DNA of 64,000 nt from Oceanobacillus massiliensis str. N'diop (GTDB taxonomy: Bacteria; Bacillota; Bacilli; Bacillales; Amphibacillaceae), in assembly GCF_000285495.1 (NCBI RefSeq), contig NZ_HE610978.1, positions 689,343 through 753,342 of the forward strand, given 5' to 3'. Made by a program: the position numbers and the translations under genes. A model generated the notes under the pieces. It saw only the letters and a list, made by a program, of their open reading frames with translations. It did not search any database and was not told the DNA's origin. Positions 17,396-26,828 of this stretch are shown piece by piece (position 1 is the stretch's first letter; every line of letters starts with the position of its first letter).

Positions 17396-18913
17396 TTATG
17401 CTCCCGTTGTTTCTGTATTCTTTAATACATATGTTCCTGCAGCTGTTCCCGCAAGCTTGCCAAATACCGCACCAGACATCAGGCCAGAGCCCCCAGGATA
17501 ATTGCCATAGAAAATTCCGCCTACCATTTCACCTGCAGCGAACAGCCCGTCTATTGGTTTATCCTTATCATCCAGCACTCTACCTTCTGGATCCGTATGC
17601 ACACCACCAAACGAAAACGTGATGCCGCATGTCACAGGGAATGCATAAAACGGTCCTTTCTCCACCTTCACTGCCCAATTGGTTTTGGGAAGATCAATTC
17701 CCTCTGTGTGCTTTCCATCTTTAATAGAAGGATTAAATTCCCCGTCTTGAACGGCTTCATTATATTCCTCGATTGTGGCAAGAAAAGCATCTTTATTCAC
17801 ATCTAAACGGTCTGCCAAGTCAGCCAGTGTATCTGCCTGCACAACTGTAGCTTCCTCAAGATTATATTCTTCTCTTAATAAAGGCCTCGTCTCGGCATCA
17901 AAAAGCTGGTATGCGACATGATCCCTTTGCTTGAGTATTTCTTTTCCGTATTTTGCATAGGTGTAGTTTCTAAAATCGGCACCTTCATCAACGAATCGTT
18001 TTCCATCTTTATTCAGCATGATACTTAATGGATAGGAATGCTTTTTAAAGATATCGCCAGGTTTATTAAAGTCGCCAAACTTCGGTACATTATAGTCCGT
18101 TCCAATCGAGTGGCAGCCAGACCATTCACCATATTTCTGCGCACCTGCAGACAGCGCCATATCCAGTCCATCTCCTGTGTTGTATTCCGTTCCCCTTACA
18201 ATGGCTGCTTCCCACTCATCCCCAATGTATTTTTTGCGCATTTCCTTATTTGCCTCAAAGCTCCCGCTCGCAAGTACAACACTGGAGCAACTTAGCTGAA
18301 CCTGCTCTTTTCCCTGTTCAACGACCAATCCTGTAATCTTATTGCCCTCTTTGACCAGTTCAACTGCCCTTGTTCCATAAACAACTTCAATTCCCAGATC
18401 ATCTAACCTTTTGAACAGATACTCCATTAATCCGATTCCTTTTTTCTTTGTCTTCAGGGGCAATCCACCCCAGAATTCACGCTTGCCATTATTTATGAAC
18501 GATTGGTTTGCTGCATTAAGCTCAAATTCTACACCCTGTTCTTTCATCCATAGAATCGTACCAAGAGACTTCCCTACTAATTGCTTTGCAAGCTTCGGAT
18601 CACTTCTCCCCTCTGTCACACGCATCATATCGGCATAAAAATCATCTTTCCCATATTCAGGCATAATGATATCCTCAGCTTCTTCATCAGGTATGTCAGG
18701 AATCACTTTTCTAATATGTTCAAAATGCTCATATGCCACTCTAATAGCCCCATCCGTAAAATAAGAATTGCCGCCTCTTTTCTCTTTTGGCGCCCGTTCA
18801 ACAACGAGTACACGGACACCCTGTAGACGAGCGGCTATTGCAGAACATAATGCAGCATTTCCTGCACCGACAACTACCGTGTCATAATTGGCTCCAATCA
18901 GACTATTTTCCAC
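17396..18913 (-). CDS. tcuA: FAD-dependent tricarballylate dehydrogenase-like flavoprotein (TcuA)
   Basis: The 505-residue flavoprotein of the fumarate reductase/succinate dehydrogenase class starts with the dinucleotide motif VVVGAGNAALCSAIAARLQG (residues 14-33), then VVERAPKEKRGGNSYFT, the covalent/near-FAD region characteristic of TcuA. It ends with GEMVGGIFYGNYPGGSGL. TcuA oxidises tricarballylate to cis-aconitate. The next genes upstream are tctCBA, a tricarboxylate importer, which supports the role. Its electron acceptor partner TcuB is not present here, so another acceptor must be used, or the enzyme is a related C4/C6 acid oxidoreductase. GTG start with AAAGGTGG. Confidence 0.8.
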   Translation of the reverse strand: MENSLIGANYDTVVVGAGNAALCSAIAARLQGVRVLVVERAPKEKRGGNSYFTDGAIRVAYEHFEHIRKVIPDIPDEEAEDIIMPEYGKDDFYADMMRVTEGRSDPKLAKQLVGKSLGTILWMKEQGVEFELNAANQSFINNGKREFWGGLPLKTKKKGIGLMEYLFKRLDDLGIEVVYGTRAVELVKEGNKITGLVVEQGKEQVQLSCSSVVLASGSFEANKEMRKKYIGDEWEAAIVRGTEYNTGDGLDMALSAGAQKYGEWSGCHSIGTDYNVPKFGDFNKPGDIFKKHSYPLSIMLNKDGKRFVDEGADFRNYTYAKYGKEILKQRDHVAYQLFDAETRPLLREEYNLEEATVVQADTLADLADRLDVNKDAFLATIEEYNEAVQDGEFNPSIKDGKHTEGIDLPKTNWAVKVEKGPFYAFPVTCGITFSFGGVHTDPEGRVLDDKDKPIDGLFAAGEMVGGIFYGNYPGGSGLMSGAVFGKLAGTAAGTYVLKNTETTGA

Positions 18914-18937
18914 ACAAATCCACCTTTCTCCATTTAG

Positions 18938-20449
18938 TTATATAATCTTTTCTATATTTTCCTCCGCTTTTCTCTCTTTCCTTTTTTGAATTGCACCTAT
19001 GATCAATGGATACAGTACAGAAATAATAATCAGGGCAACTAGTGTAATCGATACAGGCGAACTGAAGAAAACCCCCATACTGCCATTTGACGATAACACA
19101 GCCATCCGGAAATTCTGTTCCATATCGGCCCCCACTATAACTGCCAATACGAGCGGTGCCAGCGGGAAATCCAGCACTTTCATGACTAATCCAAGCAAAC
19201 CGAAAATGAGCAGCAAATAGAAATCAACTGTACTGTAGCTTAATGTATAGGTTCCTATAAAAGCCATCAGCAGTATGATTGGATACAAGATTTTTGCCGG
19301 AGTATCAAGGACCCGAACCAATAACCCTACAAGGGCAATATTAATGATCACCAACGCAATATTTCCGATAAACATACTGTTGACAAATGTCCAAACAAGT
19401 CCTGGATCATTTTCAAACAGCATAGGCCCTGGTCTGATTCCCAGCATAATCAAGGCACCGAGCATCACTGCTGTCGTACCTGAACCCGGGATTCCCATCG
19501 TCAATAGTGGAATCATCGCACCAACAGATGCTGAATTGTTTGCAGATTCCGGTGCTGCCAGTCCTTCTACTGCACCTTTTCCAAACTCTTTCGATCTTTT
19601 GGAAATCTGTTTTTCAGTCGAATAACTGATCATAGAAGCTATCGAACCACCAGCTCCAGGCAGGACACCTACAATAAACCCGATTGGTCCGGCCCGGAGT
19701 ATTGGCCACATCGACCGTTTCCATTGCTCTTTACTGAACCATATTTTTCCAATCTTTTTCTTTTCCTTCTTCTGTTTATCGATGGACAGGAAATTATACA
19801 ATACCTCACCGATCGCATATACCCCGATAATAACAATCAGGAAGTCAATACCTTCACTTAAATGAGGGATATCGGCAGTAAATCGGTAGACACCGCTCTG
19901 CGTATCAATTCCGATGGTACTGATCATTAAACCAATCACCATTGCTATAAAGCCTTTGACCATCTTGCCTAATGACAAGGAAACGATGGCCGACAGTGTA
20001 AGCAGCATTAATAAAAAGTATTCTGCGGGGCCAAACTTAAGAGCAAAAGTGGCCAATGGCTTCGCAAGCAAAATAAAACCAAAGACTGCTAGAACTCCTC
20101 CTATAAATGAAGCTACTGCAGATATGGCCATTGCCTGACCGGCCTGCCCTTTTTGTGCCATCGGGTATCCGTCAAAGGTGGCTGCAATTGCCGACCCATC
20201 ACCTGGTGTATTCAGCAATATCGAACTGCGGGAGCCGCCATACATTGCTCCGTAATAGATAGCGGCCATCAATATTAGCGCGCTGACCGGGTCCATGCCA
20301 AAAGTTACCGGAATCAGGACCGCCACAGCTGTTGCTGGGCCAAGTCCGGGCAGCATTCCAACGATGGTTCCTAAGAAGCCTCCAATAACGATCCATACTA
20401 TATTCATGGGCTGTAATGCAGTTAGTAATCCTTCTGTAAATGCCTCCAT
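18938..20449 (-). CDS. tctA: Tripartite tricarboxylate transporter large permease TctA
   Basis: This 503-residue integral membrane protein has about 12 helices and typical TctA motifs: GMLPGLGPATAVAVLIP near residue 30, YGAMYGGSRSSILLNTPGD, and the second-half repeat GVLPGAGGSIASMISY with PESANNSASVGAMIPLLTMGIPG (quoted in part). It forms the channel for binding-protein-dependent, ion-driven uptake with TctB and TctC. I start at ATG 20449, eight bases after AGGAGG; a GTG at 20458 is inside that ribosome site. It is the third gene of tctC-tctB-tctA-tcuA. Confidence 0.95.
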   Translation of the reverse strand: MEAFTEGLLTALQPMNIVWIVIGGFLGTIVGMLPGLGPATAVAVLIPVTFGMDPVSALILMAAIYYGAMYGGSRSSILLNTPGDGSAIAATFDGYPMAQKGQAGQAMAISAVASFIGGVLAVFGFILLAKPLATFALKFGPAEYFLLMLLTLSAIVSLSLGKMVKGFIAMVIGLMISTIGIDTQSGVYRFTADIPHLSEGIDFLIVIIGVYAIGEVLYNFLSIDKQKKEKKKIGKIWFSKEQWKRSMWPILRAGPIGFIVGVLPGAGGSIASMISYSTEKQISKRSKEFGKGAVEGLAAPESANNSASVGAMIPLLTMGIPGSGTTAVMLGALIMLGIRPGPMLFENDPGLVWTFVNSMFIGNIALVIINIALVGLLVRVLDTPAKILYPIILLMAFIGTYTLSYSTVDFYLLLIFGLLGLVMKVLDFPLAPLVLAVIVGADMEQNFRMAVLSSNGSMGVFFSSPVSITLVALIIISVLYPLIIGAIQKRKERKAEENIEKII

Positions 20450-20461
20450 TATTACCACCTC

Positions 20462-20911
20462 CTACGGTAGACTAACACCCAGCAGCTCACTGAATGAATA
20501 CCATGATACAATCGAAAAAACGACAGCAACGATCAGATTTGCCTTCCATTTTTGAAATCCATTCACTAAAAATAATAATGCACCCAAAAACAGTGCCGTT
20601 GCGATCAAAAAGCCAATTGCATCTAGAATGATTGCATAAATGATTCCGAATAAAACGGTCATACCAATCAATTTTACTGTCCTTCCAGAAAGGAGCTCTT
20701 TGATTTTTTCATTCTCTTTATCTATATTTTTCAATTCCTGAAACAGGTAGATAATACTGAATATCAAAAGTAGAACACTTAATCCGATTGGAAAATAGAT
20801 AGGACCATTCGGATTGCCCAGATTTGCTTTAGGCAAATTCATTGCAGCAAACAGAAAAACAAGTCCCAAGACAATCATAAAAATTGGCATCCCTAATTTA
20901 AAGGCCTTCAT
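20462..20911 (-). CDS. tctB: Tripartite tricarboxylate transporter small permease TctB
   Basis: The 149-residue protein has four hydrophobic helices and a charged loop between helices 2 and 3 (KNIDKENEKIKELLSGR), the plan of the TctB small subunit. It lies between tctC and tctA with 12 bases to the next gene. Sequence conservation in this family is low, so the call rests on size, topology and position. Confidence 0.88.
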   Translation of the reverse strand: MKAFKLGMPIFMIVLGLVFLFAAMNLPKANLGNPNGPIYFPIGLSVLLLIFSIIYLFQELKNIDKENEKIKELLSGRTVKLIGMTVLFGIIYAIILDAIGFLIATALFLGALLFLVNGFQKWKANLIVAVVFSIVSWYSFSELLGVSLP

Positions 20912-20939
20912 TGTTATTCAGCTCCTTTCTTTGCAGACT

Positions 20940-20969
20940 GATTCAGGATTAATTTACTAATCCCGAATC
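20940..20969. repeat. Hairpin at the tctC/tctB junction
   Basis: GATTCAGGATTA and TAATCCCGAATC form an 11 of 12 bp stem with a six-base loop. It covers the tctC stop codon. There is no U tract, so it may slow 3'-5' decay and leave more tctC than tctB message. Confidence 0.55.
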
Positions 20970-21914
20970 ATCCACCAGTCCCTTGTATAATTCCTGCTGT
21001 TCGTCAAGAAATGCCTTTGTATCTTCACTATTTTTGTAGAAATCGTCCCAGTCATTATTCTCCAGGACTTCTTTCCATTCCTCCGATTGGACCATTTCCC
21101 CTAACTTTTCATCCCAATAAGCGACCTCCTCATCACTCATATCAGCTGGCCCCATTATTCCGCGCCAGTGCGGGAATTCCATATCTACGCCCTGTTCCTG
21201 ATAGGTAGGGACATCCTGCAGCTCTTCCAATCTCTCACTGGACGATATAGCCAATATATTCAGATCTTCTGCCTGATAAAGCTCCTTCACCTCGGACAAT
21301 GATGTCGTCACAACATCCACATGATTTCCAAGAAGCGCAGTGACAACGTCTCCCCCACCTTCATATACTAGAAAGTCAATCTGTTTTGGATCAATACCGT
21401 TCGCACGGACAGCTTGAACGAATGATAGATGGTCGTCATTACCAAGTCCGGGACCAACCCCTACTTTAATAGACTTGGGGTCTTCCTTTAGCTGGTCCAT
21501 CAATTCTTCTAAACTCCCATACTCTGAATCAGCTGAGACTGCCAGTGATTGCCACTCTGTTGCCAGCATAGCCAGTGGTGTGAAATCATTATAGGTAAGC
21601 TGGCTTGTTCCCAAAAGGTTGTTTGTCAAAAGTAAGCTCGAATTAATTGCTAGGTGATGGGCATCTTTAGGCTCTAAGTATGTCCAGCCAACCTCTCCCC
21701 CGCCTCCTGGCTTATTCATGACATTGATATTTGCATCAACCAATTTATTATCAACTAATATTTTCTGAACGGAGCGCGCTGTTAGATCCCATCCTCCTCC
21801 TGGCGATGCAGGAGCCACAATCTCGATATTTTTGGATGGAAATTCATCTCCTGATGCAGTATTCGAACATGCTGCCAATAACAAAACGAAACAAATCAAC
21901 ATTACTTTTTTCAT
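20949..21914 (-). CDS. tctC: Tricarboxylate-binding lipoprotein TctC
   Basis: The signal peptide MKKVMLICFVLLLAACSN has lipobox LAAC (Cys16). The mature part matches the TctC/Bug-type binding fold, with the early phosphate/carboxylate loop IVAPASPGGGWDLTARSVQ and MNKPGGGGEVGWTYL. It captures a di- or tricarboxylate outside the membrane for TctAB. It is first in the operon, so the cre palindrome at 22003-22016 should control the whole set. The 321-residue length is normal. Confidence 0.93.
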   Translation of the reverse strand: MKKVMLICFVLLLAACSNTASGDEFPSKNIEIVAPASPGGGWDLTARSVQKILVDNKLVDANINVMNKPGGGGEVGWTYLEPKDAHHLAINSSLLLTNNLLGTSQLTYNDFTPLAMLATEWQSLAVSADSEYGSLEELMDQLKEDPKSIKVGVGPGLGNDDHLSFVQAVRANGIDPKQIDFLVYEGGGDVVTALLGNHVDVVTTSLSEVKELYQAEDLNILAISSSERLEELQDVPTYQEQGVDMEFPHWRGIMGPADMSDEEVAYWDEKLGEMVQSEEWKEVLENNDWDDFYKNSEDTKAFLDEQQELYKGLVDDSGLVN

Positions 21915-22002
21915 TCTCTACACCTCTTCATTTCCTGATTTTTATACTGCTGGCCATTCATCATAATGAAATTATTACTATCTTAACGATTGAATCAATT
22001 TA

Positions 22003-22016
22003 TGTAAACGTTTACA
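22003..22016. promoter_or_regulatory. CcpA cre box before tctC
   Basis: TGTAAACGTTTACA is a perfect palindrome matching TGWAANCGNTNWCA throughout. It lies 89-102 bases upstream of the tctC start, over or near the promoter, so glucose repression of tricarboxylate uptake is expected. Confidence 0.85.
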
Positions 22017-22090
22017 AAATATTGTTTTTTAAAAATTTAAAATGTATTTTGTTCATTTTGTTCACGGCTTCCTTATTGCTCTTTCTATAT

Positions 22091-22126
22091 AAGAAAAGAG
22101 ACCTAAGCTAATATATCGCTTAAGTC
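22091..22126 (-). terminator. Terminator after the CitT-like regulator gene
   Basis: On the minus strand GACTTAAGC pairs with GCTTAGGTC around a nine-base loop, followed by TCTTTTCTT. It separates the two-component genes from tctC. Confidence 0.7.
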
Positions 22127-22139
22127 CATTACCGTTTCA

Positions 22140-22832
22140 TTATAGATTTCCCGTATGGGTCTCCTTTAGAAAATATCTGCGTTCCGGTCTGCCCACTATC
22201 CCATAGACACTCTCTGTCTTTAAATAATCAATTCCTACCAAGTATTCCAAATAACGTCTGGCCGTTGTCCGGGAAGCTCCCATTTTTTCCCCTACTTTTT
22301 CTGATGTCATCCCACCGCATTCCGATAGGACGATTTGGATCACTTTATCGAGGGTGATGCCATCAATCCCCGGTGGAAGATTCTGTTGTGAAATAAGCGA
22401 TGAGTCATTTCCAAATATCGATTCCAGCAGCTTTTCATTCACTTCTTTCGTCTTTCTGAGCAGTTGTCTATTTTTTTTGTATTGGCTCATTGTTTGTTTA
22501 AACTTATTCAGTTCTACAGGTTTGATGAGATATTGGAACACACCATAACGTAATGATTTCTCGAGAAAAATCTTCTCTGTAGAAGCGGTAATCATAATAA
22601 TATCCAAACTGGAATGGACCTTCCTAATCTCCTGCAACAGATCCGTTCCTAACATGTCTGGCATATAGACATCCAGGAGCAGCAGATCAACAGATTGTTC
22701 ACTCAATAAATCAAGGGTATCAGAAGCGTTCATCGCCCTTCCAACAACACACATGCCCTCTATCTTTTCCATATAAGCTTCATGTATCTTTGCAACGCGA
22801 AAATCATCTTCAGCAATGATCACATTAATCAC
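22140..22832 (-). CDS. CitT/DctR-type response regulator
   Basis: The 230-residue protein has a receiver domain with E8/D9/D10 and phosphoacceptor D54 in LLLDVYMPDM, and Lys in YLIKPVELNKF. The C-terminal DNA-binding part (from about 160) has the CitB/CitT-type helix-turn-helix SEKVGEKMGASRTTARRYLE. These regulators activate carboxylate uptake genes, so the adjacent tctCBA-tcuA operon is the likely target. GTG start with GAGGTGA. The kinase gene ends 36 bases upstream. Confidence 0.92.
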   Translation of the reverse strand: MINVIIAEDDFRVAKIHEAYMEKIEGMCVVGRAMNASDTLDLLSEQSVDLLLLDVYMPDMLGTDLLQEIRKVHSSLDIIMITASTEKIFLEKSLRYGVFQYLIKPVELNKFKQTMSQYKKNRQLLRKTKEVNEKLLESIFGNDSSLISQQNLPPGIDGITLDKVIQIVLSECGGMTSEKVGEKMGASRTTARRYLEYLVGIDYLKTESVYGIVGRPERRYFLKETHTGNL

Positions 22833-22868
22833 TCGAAATCACCTCTCGCTAATGAAGAATTGAAAAAA

Positions 22869-24455
22869 TTATTGCTTAGGAAGAAAAACCGTAAAGATTG
22901 TTCCTTCCGCTGAAGTTTCAAACTCAATGGATCCGTCTAATTCTTCCACCTCATATTTCACATTAGACAATCCATAGCCCCTGTCCGCTCCCTTTCCAGA
23001 AGCTCCCTTGGAAAAAAGATCCGGGAGAATTTCTTCATTGATGCCGTTTCCATTATCACTAATCTCAAATATGACTTCTTTACCGATATCGGTAGTAAAG
23101 AATGTTACTTTGCCTTCTTCTTTATTTGCAGCCGCTTCAAACGCATTATCAATTAGATTGCTGATAATAATAAGCAAAGGCAATAAGGCAAAACGGGAGG
23201 GTAGTTTTTCTAAGGAAGAATTTTGATCAATCGTAAATTCCAGCTTATTTTCCGAGGCCTTGGCCAGCTTTCCCAGTAAAATTGCCTGGACCTTTTCATC
23301 ATGGATATAATTAAAAATAATATCAGCATTCAATTCTTGTATTTTAGTAATTTCCTGAATGAATTCCATCGCTTCTTCTGTCTTGCCCAGTTGCAGCAAC
23401 CCTAGCAGAACATATAATTTATTCGTAAATTCGTGGTTCTGTGCTCTCAGATCCTCCGAGTACTGCTTCACCTCGGAAATGGTATTGACCATATTCTGTA
23501 TCTCTGTCTTATCTCTAAAACTTGCTACCGTCCCAATCCTTTTATTCTCTTCTAAAATGGGCATGGTATTGACAATAATCGTTCGTCCATTGTGTTCTAT
23601 CTCTGCATCATTTGTCTGGATAGGAGAATTGATCATATCGATAATCTGAGATCTATAGAATATTTTATCCAGCTGTATCCCCTTTACCTTGCCTTTCACA
23701 TGGAGGATATTCTTGGCTGAATGGTTCATCATGGCTATCTTTTCATTTGAATCGACTGCAATGATGCCCTCCTTAACAGACTGGAGTATCGCATTCCGCT
23801 GCTTATACAAGGAAGCTATCTCAATGGGCTCAAGTCCCAACGTATCTTTCCTTATACTCTTGGTAAGGATGACGCCGCCGATGATTCCGATAACCAATAC
23901 GATAAATGCTGCGACTAATATTTTATTGATATCCTTAAAAATGTTCTGGATAATCAGATTCTCATCAAATCGGACAGTAACGGTTCCCTCTATCTGATAA
24001 TAGGGTCCATTATCGATGGAAACAGGTGCAATTCCTAATAGGGATTTATGATGGTCGAGCGTGACCTTCTCGACATAGGCACTTGCGAATACCAAAGCGC
24101 GGTAGGTAAGATTATCTTCTGCAATTACCTTTCTTATTTTGCTTGGGACTGTAGAGTAGAGTACAGCATTTTCGCTTTCCAGCACTATACCTGCCGCACC
24201 TGTTTCTTCTATTAACTGTGTTATGGTCAATCTGCCTTCATGACTTAAGCTTTCCGATTTTATTGCCTCTTGTATATGCGGCATATAGGAAATCATCCTG
24301 GCTGTCTGTAGAGCACTATGCTCGGCTCTCCTGATTTCTTCCCTGTATTCCAGTGTTGTCAGTGTTATCGTCATTAAGCCAATAATCAGGATAATTAGCG
24401 AAATGATCAATCCTAAAATTTTAACCTTTAATGAAACATTAAGAAAGCGCTTCAT
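22869..24455 (-). CDS. CitS/DctS-type sensor histidine kinase
   Basis: The 528-residue kinase has a first helix (about 10-32), an extracytoplasmic sensor domain of about 130 residues as in CitA/DcuS sensors, a second helix (ILVAAFIVLVIGIIGGVIL), a PAS domain, then the short dimerisation segment with His in QNHEFTNKLYVLLGLLQLG and an HATPase with DNAFEAA and GYGLSNVKYEVEE. It should sense an external carboxylate. I start at ATG 24455 after GGAGG. An open extension to 24620 runs through repeat copy 4 and a Cys-rich stretch and is not part of the gene. Confidence 0.92.
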   Translation of the reverse strand: MKRFLNVSLKVKILGLIISLIILIIGLMTITLTTLEYREEIRRAEHSALQTARMISYMPHIQEAIKSESLSHEGRLTITQLIEETGAAGIVLESENAVLYSTVPSKIRKVIAEDNLTYRALVFASAYVEKVTLDHHKSLLGIAPVSIDNGPYYQIEGTVTVRFDENLIIQNIFKDINKILVAAFIVLVIGIIGGVILTKSIRKDTLGLEPIEIASLYKQRNAILQSVKEGIIAVDSNEKIAMMNHSAKNILHVKGKVKGIQLDKIFYRSQIIDMINSPIQTNDAEIEHNGRTIIVNTMPILEENKRIGTVASFRDKTEIQNMVNTISEVKQYSEDLRAQNHEFTNKLYVLLGLLQLGKTEEAMEFIQEITKIQELNADIIFNYIHDEKVQAILLGKLAKASENKLEFTIDQNSSLEKLPSRFALLPLLIIISNLIDNAFEAAANKEEGKVTFFTTDIGKEVIFEISDNGNGINEEILPDLFSKGASGKGADRGYGLSNVKYEVEELDGSIEFETSAEGTIFTVFLPKQ

Positions 24456-24513
24456 TTTTCCTCCAGCCCAATAACTTATTCGTTTATTTTTAATATTCAT
24501 TATATCACTTTTT

Positions 24514-24545
24514 TGGTGCCTGTCACTTCCCGGTTTTTGTCGAAT
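24514..24545 (+). repeat. Dispersed 3'-end element, copy 4
   Basis: GGTGCCTGTCACTTCCCGG followed by TTTTTGTCGAAT. It lies in the divergent region between the CitS-like kinase and ltaS, so this copy is upstream of genes on both sides. Confidence 0.9.
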
Positions 24546-24711
24546 AATATTCTGATCTAGGGTACAGGAGCGTGCGGGGCTTGCGTTGCCACACTTTTTA
24601 CATATAAATTGCTTTGACATTACTCCTCTTATTGATATATAATAACATCTTGTTACAAGATTAACTGGATGTAAATTAAGTTAACCAATTGAAAAATATG
24701 AGGTGAAGAAA

Positions 24712-26661
24712 GTGAAGAAATTATTATCTACGAAGATGGGGTTCTTCGCGATCGCTGTAGTTCTTTTTTGGATAAAAACGTATACGATATATAAGTTGGA
24801 GTTTGATTTAGGTGTCAGTGGTGCCATGCAAGAATTCCTATTATTCCTTAATCCTTTAAGTTCAGGTTTGATTTTCCTTGGACTTGCATTATTTTCGGCT
24901 GGTAAAAAGGTTGGACGCCGGATTATCATTCTCGACTTTATTTTAGGATTTATCCTTTATGCCAATCTGGTATATTACCGTTTTAACAGCGACTTTATTA
25001 CGATTGCCACCCTTGGTTCCTCGGAAAACATGGGCAGCTTAGGCGGCAGTATTCTGAGCTTAATGACAGGATATGACGTGCTCTATTTCGTCGACATTGT
25101 AATTTTGATCGTCCTTTATAACAAGTTTAAAGGGAATTGGTCCATGGAACGTCCGAGAATTCGTAAACCATTGACAGTGCTTTTGGCAGGTTTAATTGCT
25201 TTCACTGTTAATCTAGGTTTGGCAGAAGCGGACCGACCGCAATTATTGGAACGTGCTTTTGACAGAAACTATTTGGTTAAATATCTAGGAACCTATAATT
25301 TTATCATTTATGATGCTATTCAGAGCTTTGAAACATCGACACAGCGTGTATTGGCCGATAGCAGTGATATTACCGAAGTGGAAAACTACACGAAATCGAA
25401 GTATGCAGAACCAAATGCGGAATACTTCGGAACTGGAAAAGGAAAAAACATTATCAAGATTCATCTGGAGTCATTCCAGTCTTTCTTAATCAATTATGAA
25501 TTGCACGGGGAAGAGGTTACTCCATTCCTCAATTCACTTGTAAATGATGAGAGTCAGGATTTCACTTATTTTGATAACTTTTTCCATCAGACAGAGCAAG
25601 GAAAGACTGCTGATGCTGAGCTGATTATGGATACTTCTCTATACGGTCTTCCGCAGGGGGCAGCATTCATGACAAAAGGCGAAAATACTTTCCAGGCATT
25701 GCCAGCCATCTTGGATCAGCAGCAGGATTACACAAGCGCTGTATTCCACGGTGACGGAAAATCCTTCTGGAATCGTGATGAAATCTATAAAGCTCTTGGA
25801 ATCAATCAATATTTCTACGATATCTTTTATGATATGAGTCCGGAGAATGTCATTAACTATGGTTTGAAAGATAAACCATTCTTTGAACAAGCCGTTCCAT
25901 TAATGGAAGGAATGGATCAGCCGTTCTATGCTCATATGATGACATTGACACACCATCACCCATTTATCGTTGATGAAGGCGAGGCAACAATTGAGCCTGC
26001 TGAAACTGGAGATGCCACCGTTGATGGTTACTTCCAGACAGCCCGTTATCTGGATGAATCACTGGAGCAATTCTTTAATGATCTGAAGGAATCCGGCTTA
26101 TATGAAGACTCGATAATTATGATCTATGGTGACCATTATGGTATCTCTGATAATCATAATAGAGCAATGGAGCAGATTACTGGGGAAGAAATCACTCCTT
26201 TGAAAAATGCTGACATGCAGCGTGTACCGTATTTGATTCGTATTCCTGGCGTTGATGGCCAAGGAACCAATCATGAATATTCCGGACAAATCGATGTCAT
26301 GCCAACATTGATGCATATCCTAGGCATTGATGCACTGGATCATATCGTATTCGGTACTGATATGTTCTCGGAAGACCATAAAGAATATGTACCTTTCCGT
26401 AACGGTGACTTTATGACTCCGGAATACAGCTTTGTCAAAGGTTCCTATTACGATAATGAAACAAAAGAAGTAATCGAAGAACCGACAGAAGAAATGAAAA
26501 AGACAGCTGAAACAGTTCTTCATGAACTCGAACTGTCCGATAAAGTATTGAATGGCGACCTCTTACGTTTCTATACTCCTAACGAAGAATGGGAACCAGT
26601 TAATATTAATGATTACTCCTATGGCGAAGAAGAAACAGAAGAGCAAGATGAAGTGAAATAA
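24712..26661 (+). CDS. ltaS: Lipoteichoic acid synthase
   Basis: The 649-residue enzyme has five N-terminal transmembrane helices (to about residue 170) and a large extracellular sulfatase-fold domain. The Mn2+-site Glu is in IHLESFQ (about 253) and the catalytic Thr is in EQGKTADAE (about 299), close to the S. aureus LtaS positions; a late YGDHYGISDNHNR completes the site. It polymerises glycerol phosphate from phosphatidylglycerol to make lipoteichoic acid. I start at GTG 24712, six bases after GAGGTG; the GTG at 24703 lies in the ribosome site. The C-terminal tail is acidic. Confidence 0.93.
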   Translation: MKKLLSTKMGFFAIAVVLFWIKTYTIYKLEFDLGVSGAMQEFLLFLNPLSSGLIFLGLALFSAGKKVGRRIIILDFILGFILYANLVYYRFNSDFITIATLGSSENMGSLGGSILSLMTGYDVLYFVDIVILIVLYNKFKGNWSMERPRIRKPLTVLLAGLIAFTVNLGLAEADRPQLLERAFDRNYLVKYLGTYNFIIYDAIQSFETSTQRVLADSSDITEVENYTKSKYAEPNAEYFGTGKGKNIIKIHLESFQSFLINYELHGEEVTPFLNSLVNDESQDFTYFDNFFHQTEQGKTADAELIMDTSLYGLPQGAAFMTKGENTFQALPAILDQQQDYTSAVFHGDGKSFWNRDEIYKALGINQYFYDIFYDMSPENVINYGLKDKPFFEQAVPLMEGMDQPFYAHMMTLTHHHPFIVDEGEATIEPAETGDATVDGYFQTARYLDESLEQFFNDLKESGLYEDSIIMIYGDHYGISDNHNRAMEQITGEEITPLKNADMQRVPYLIRIPGVDGQGTNHEYSGQIDVMPTLMHILGIDALDHIVFGTDMFSEDHKEYVPFRNGDFMTPEYSFVKGSYYDNETKEVIEEPTEEMKKTAETVLHELELSDKVLNGDLLRFYTPNEEWEPVNINDYSYGEEETEEQDEVK

Positions 26662-26673
26662 CATCAGAAACAA

Positions 26674-26708
26674 GAAAACCGATCAGGAAATTTCCTGATC
26701 GGTTTTTT
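26674..26708 (+). terminator. Intrinsic terminator of ltaS
   Basis: AACCGATCAGGAAA pairs perfectly with TTTCCTGATCGGTT and is followed by TTTT. Confidence 0.9.
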
Positions 26709-26720
26709 AGGTGCCTTTTT

Positions 26721-26752
26721 AGGTGCCTGTCACTTCCCGAATTTTGTCGAAT
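26721..26752 (+). repeat. Dispersed 3'-end element, copy 5
   Basis: AGGTGCCTGTCACTTCCCGA then ATTTTGTCGAAT, with an extra AGGTGCC 12 bases upstream that overlaps the T run of the ltaS terminator. Confidence 0.9.
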
Positions 26753-26792
26753 TATAATTTGTTCAGGTGGCTCTTCATTAATCTAAGCCACG

Positions 26793-26826
26793 AAAAAAGC
26801 TGCCTCATTATGGAGAGGCAGCTTTC
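26793..26826 (-). terminator. Intrinsic terminator of the siderophore-binding protein gene
   Basis: On the minus strand AAGCTGCCTCTC pairs with GAGGCAGCTT (imperfect loop side) and is followed by a T run. Confidence 0.85.
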
Positions 26827-26828
26827 AT

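Noticed and set aside
24456..24620. N-terminal extension of the CitS-like kinase with a Cys-rich, zinc-ribbon-looking stretch
   Set aside because: It reads through repeat copy 4 and lies upstream of a strong ribosome site and ATG at 24455.
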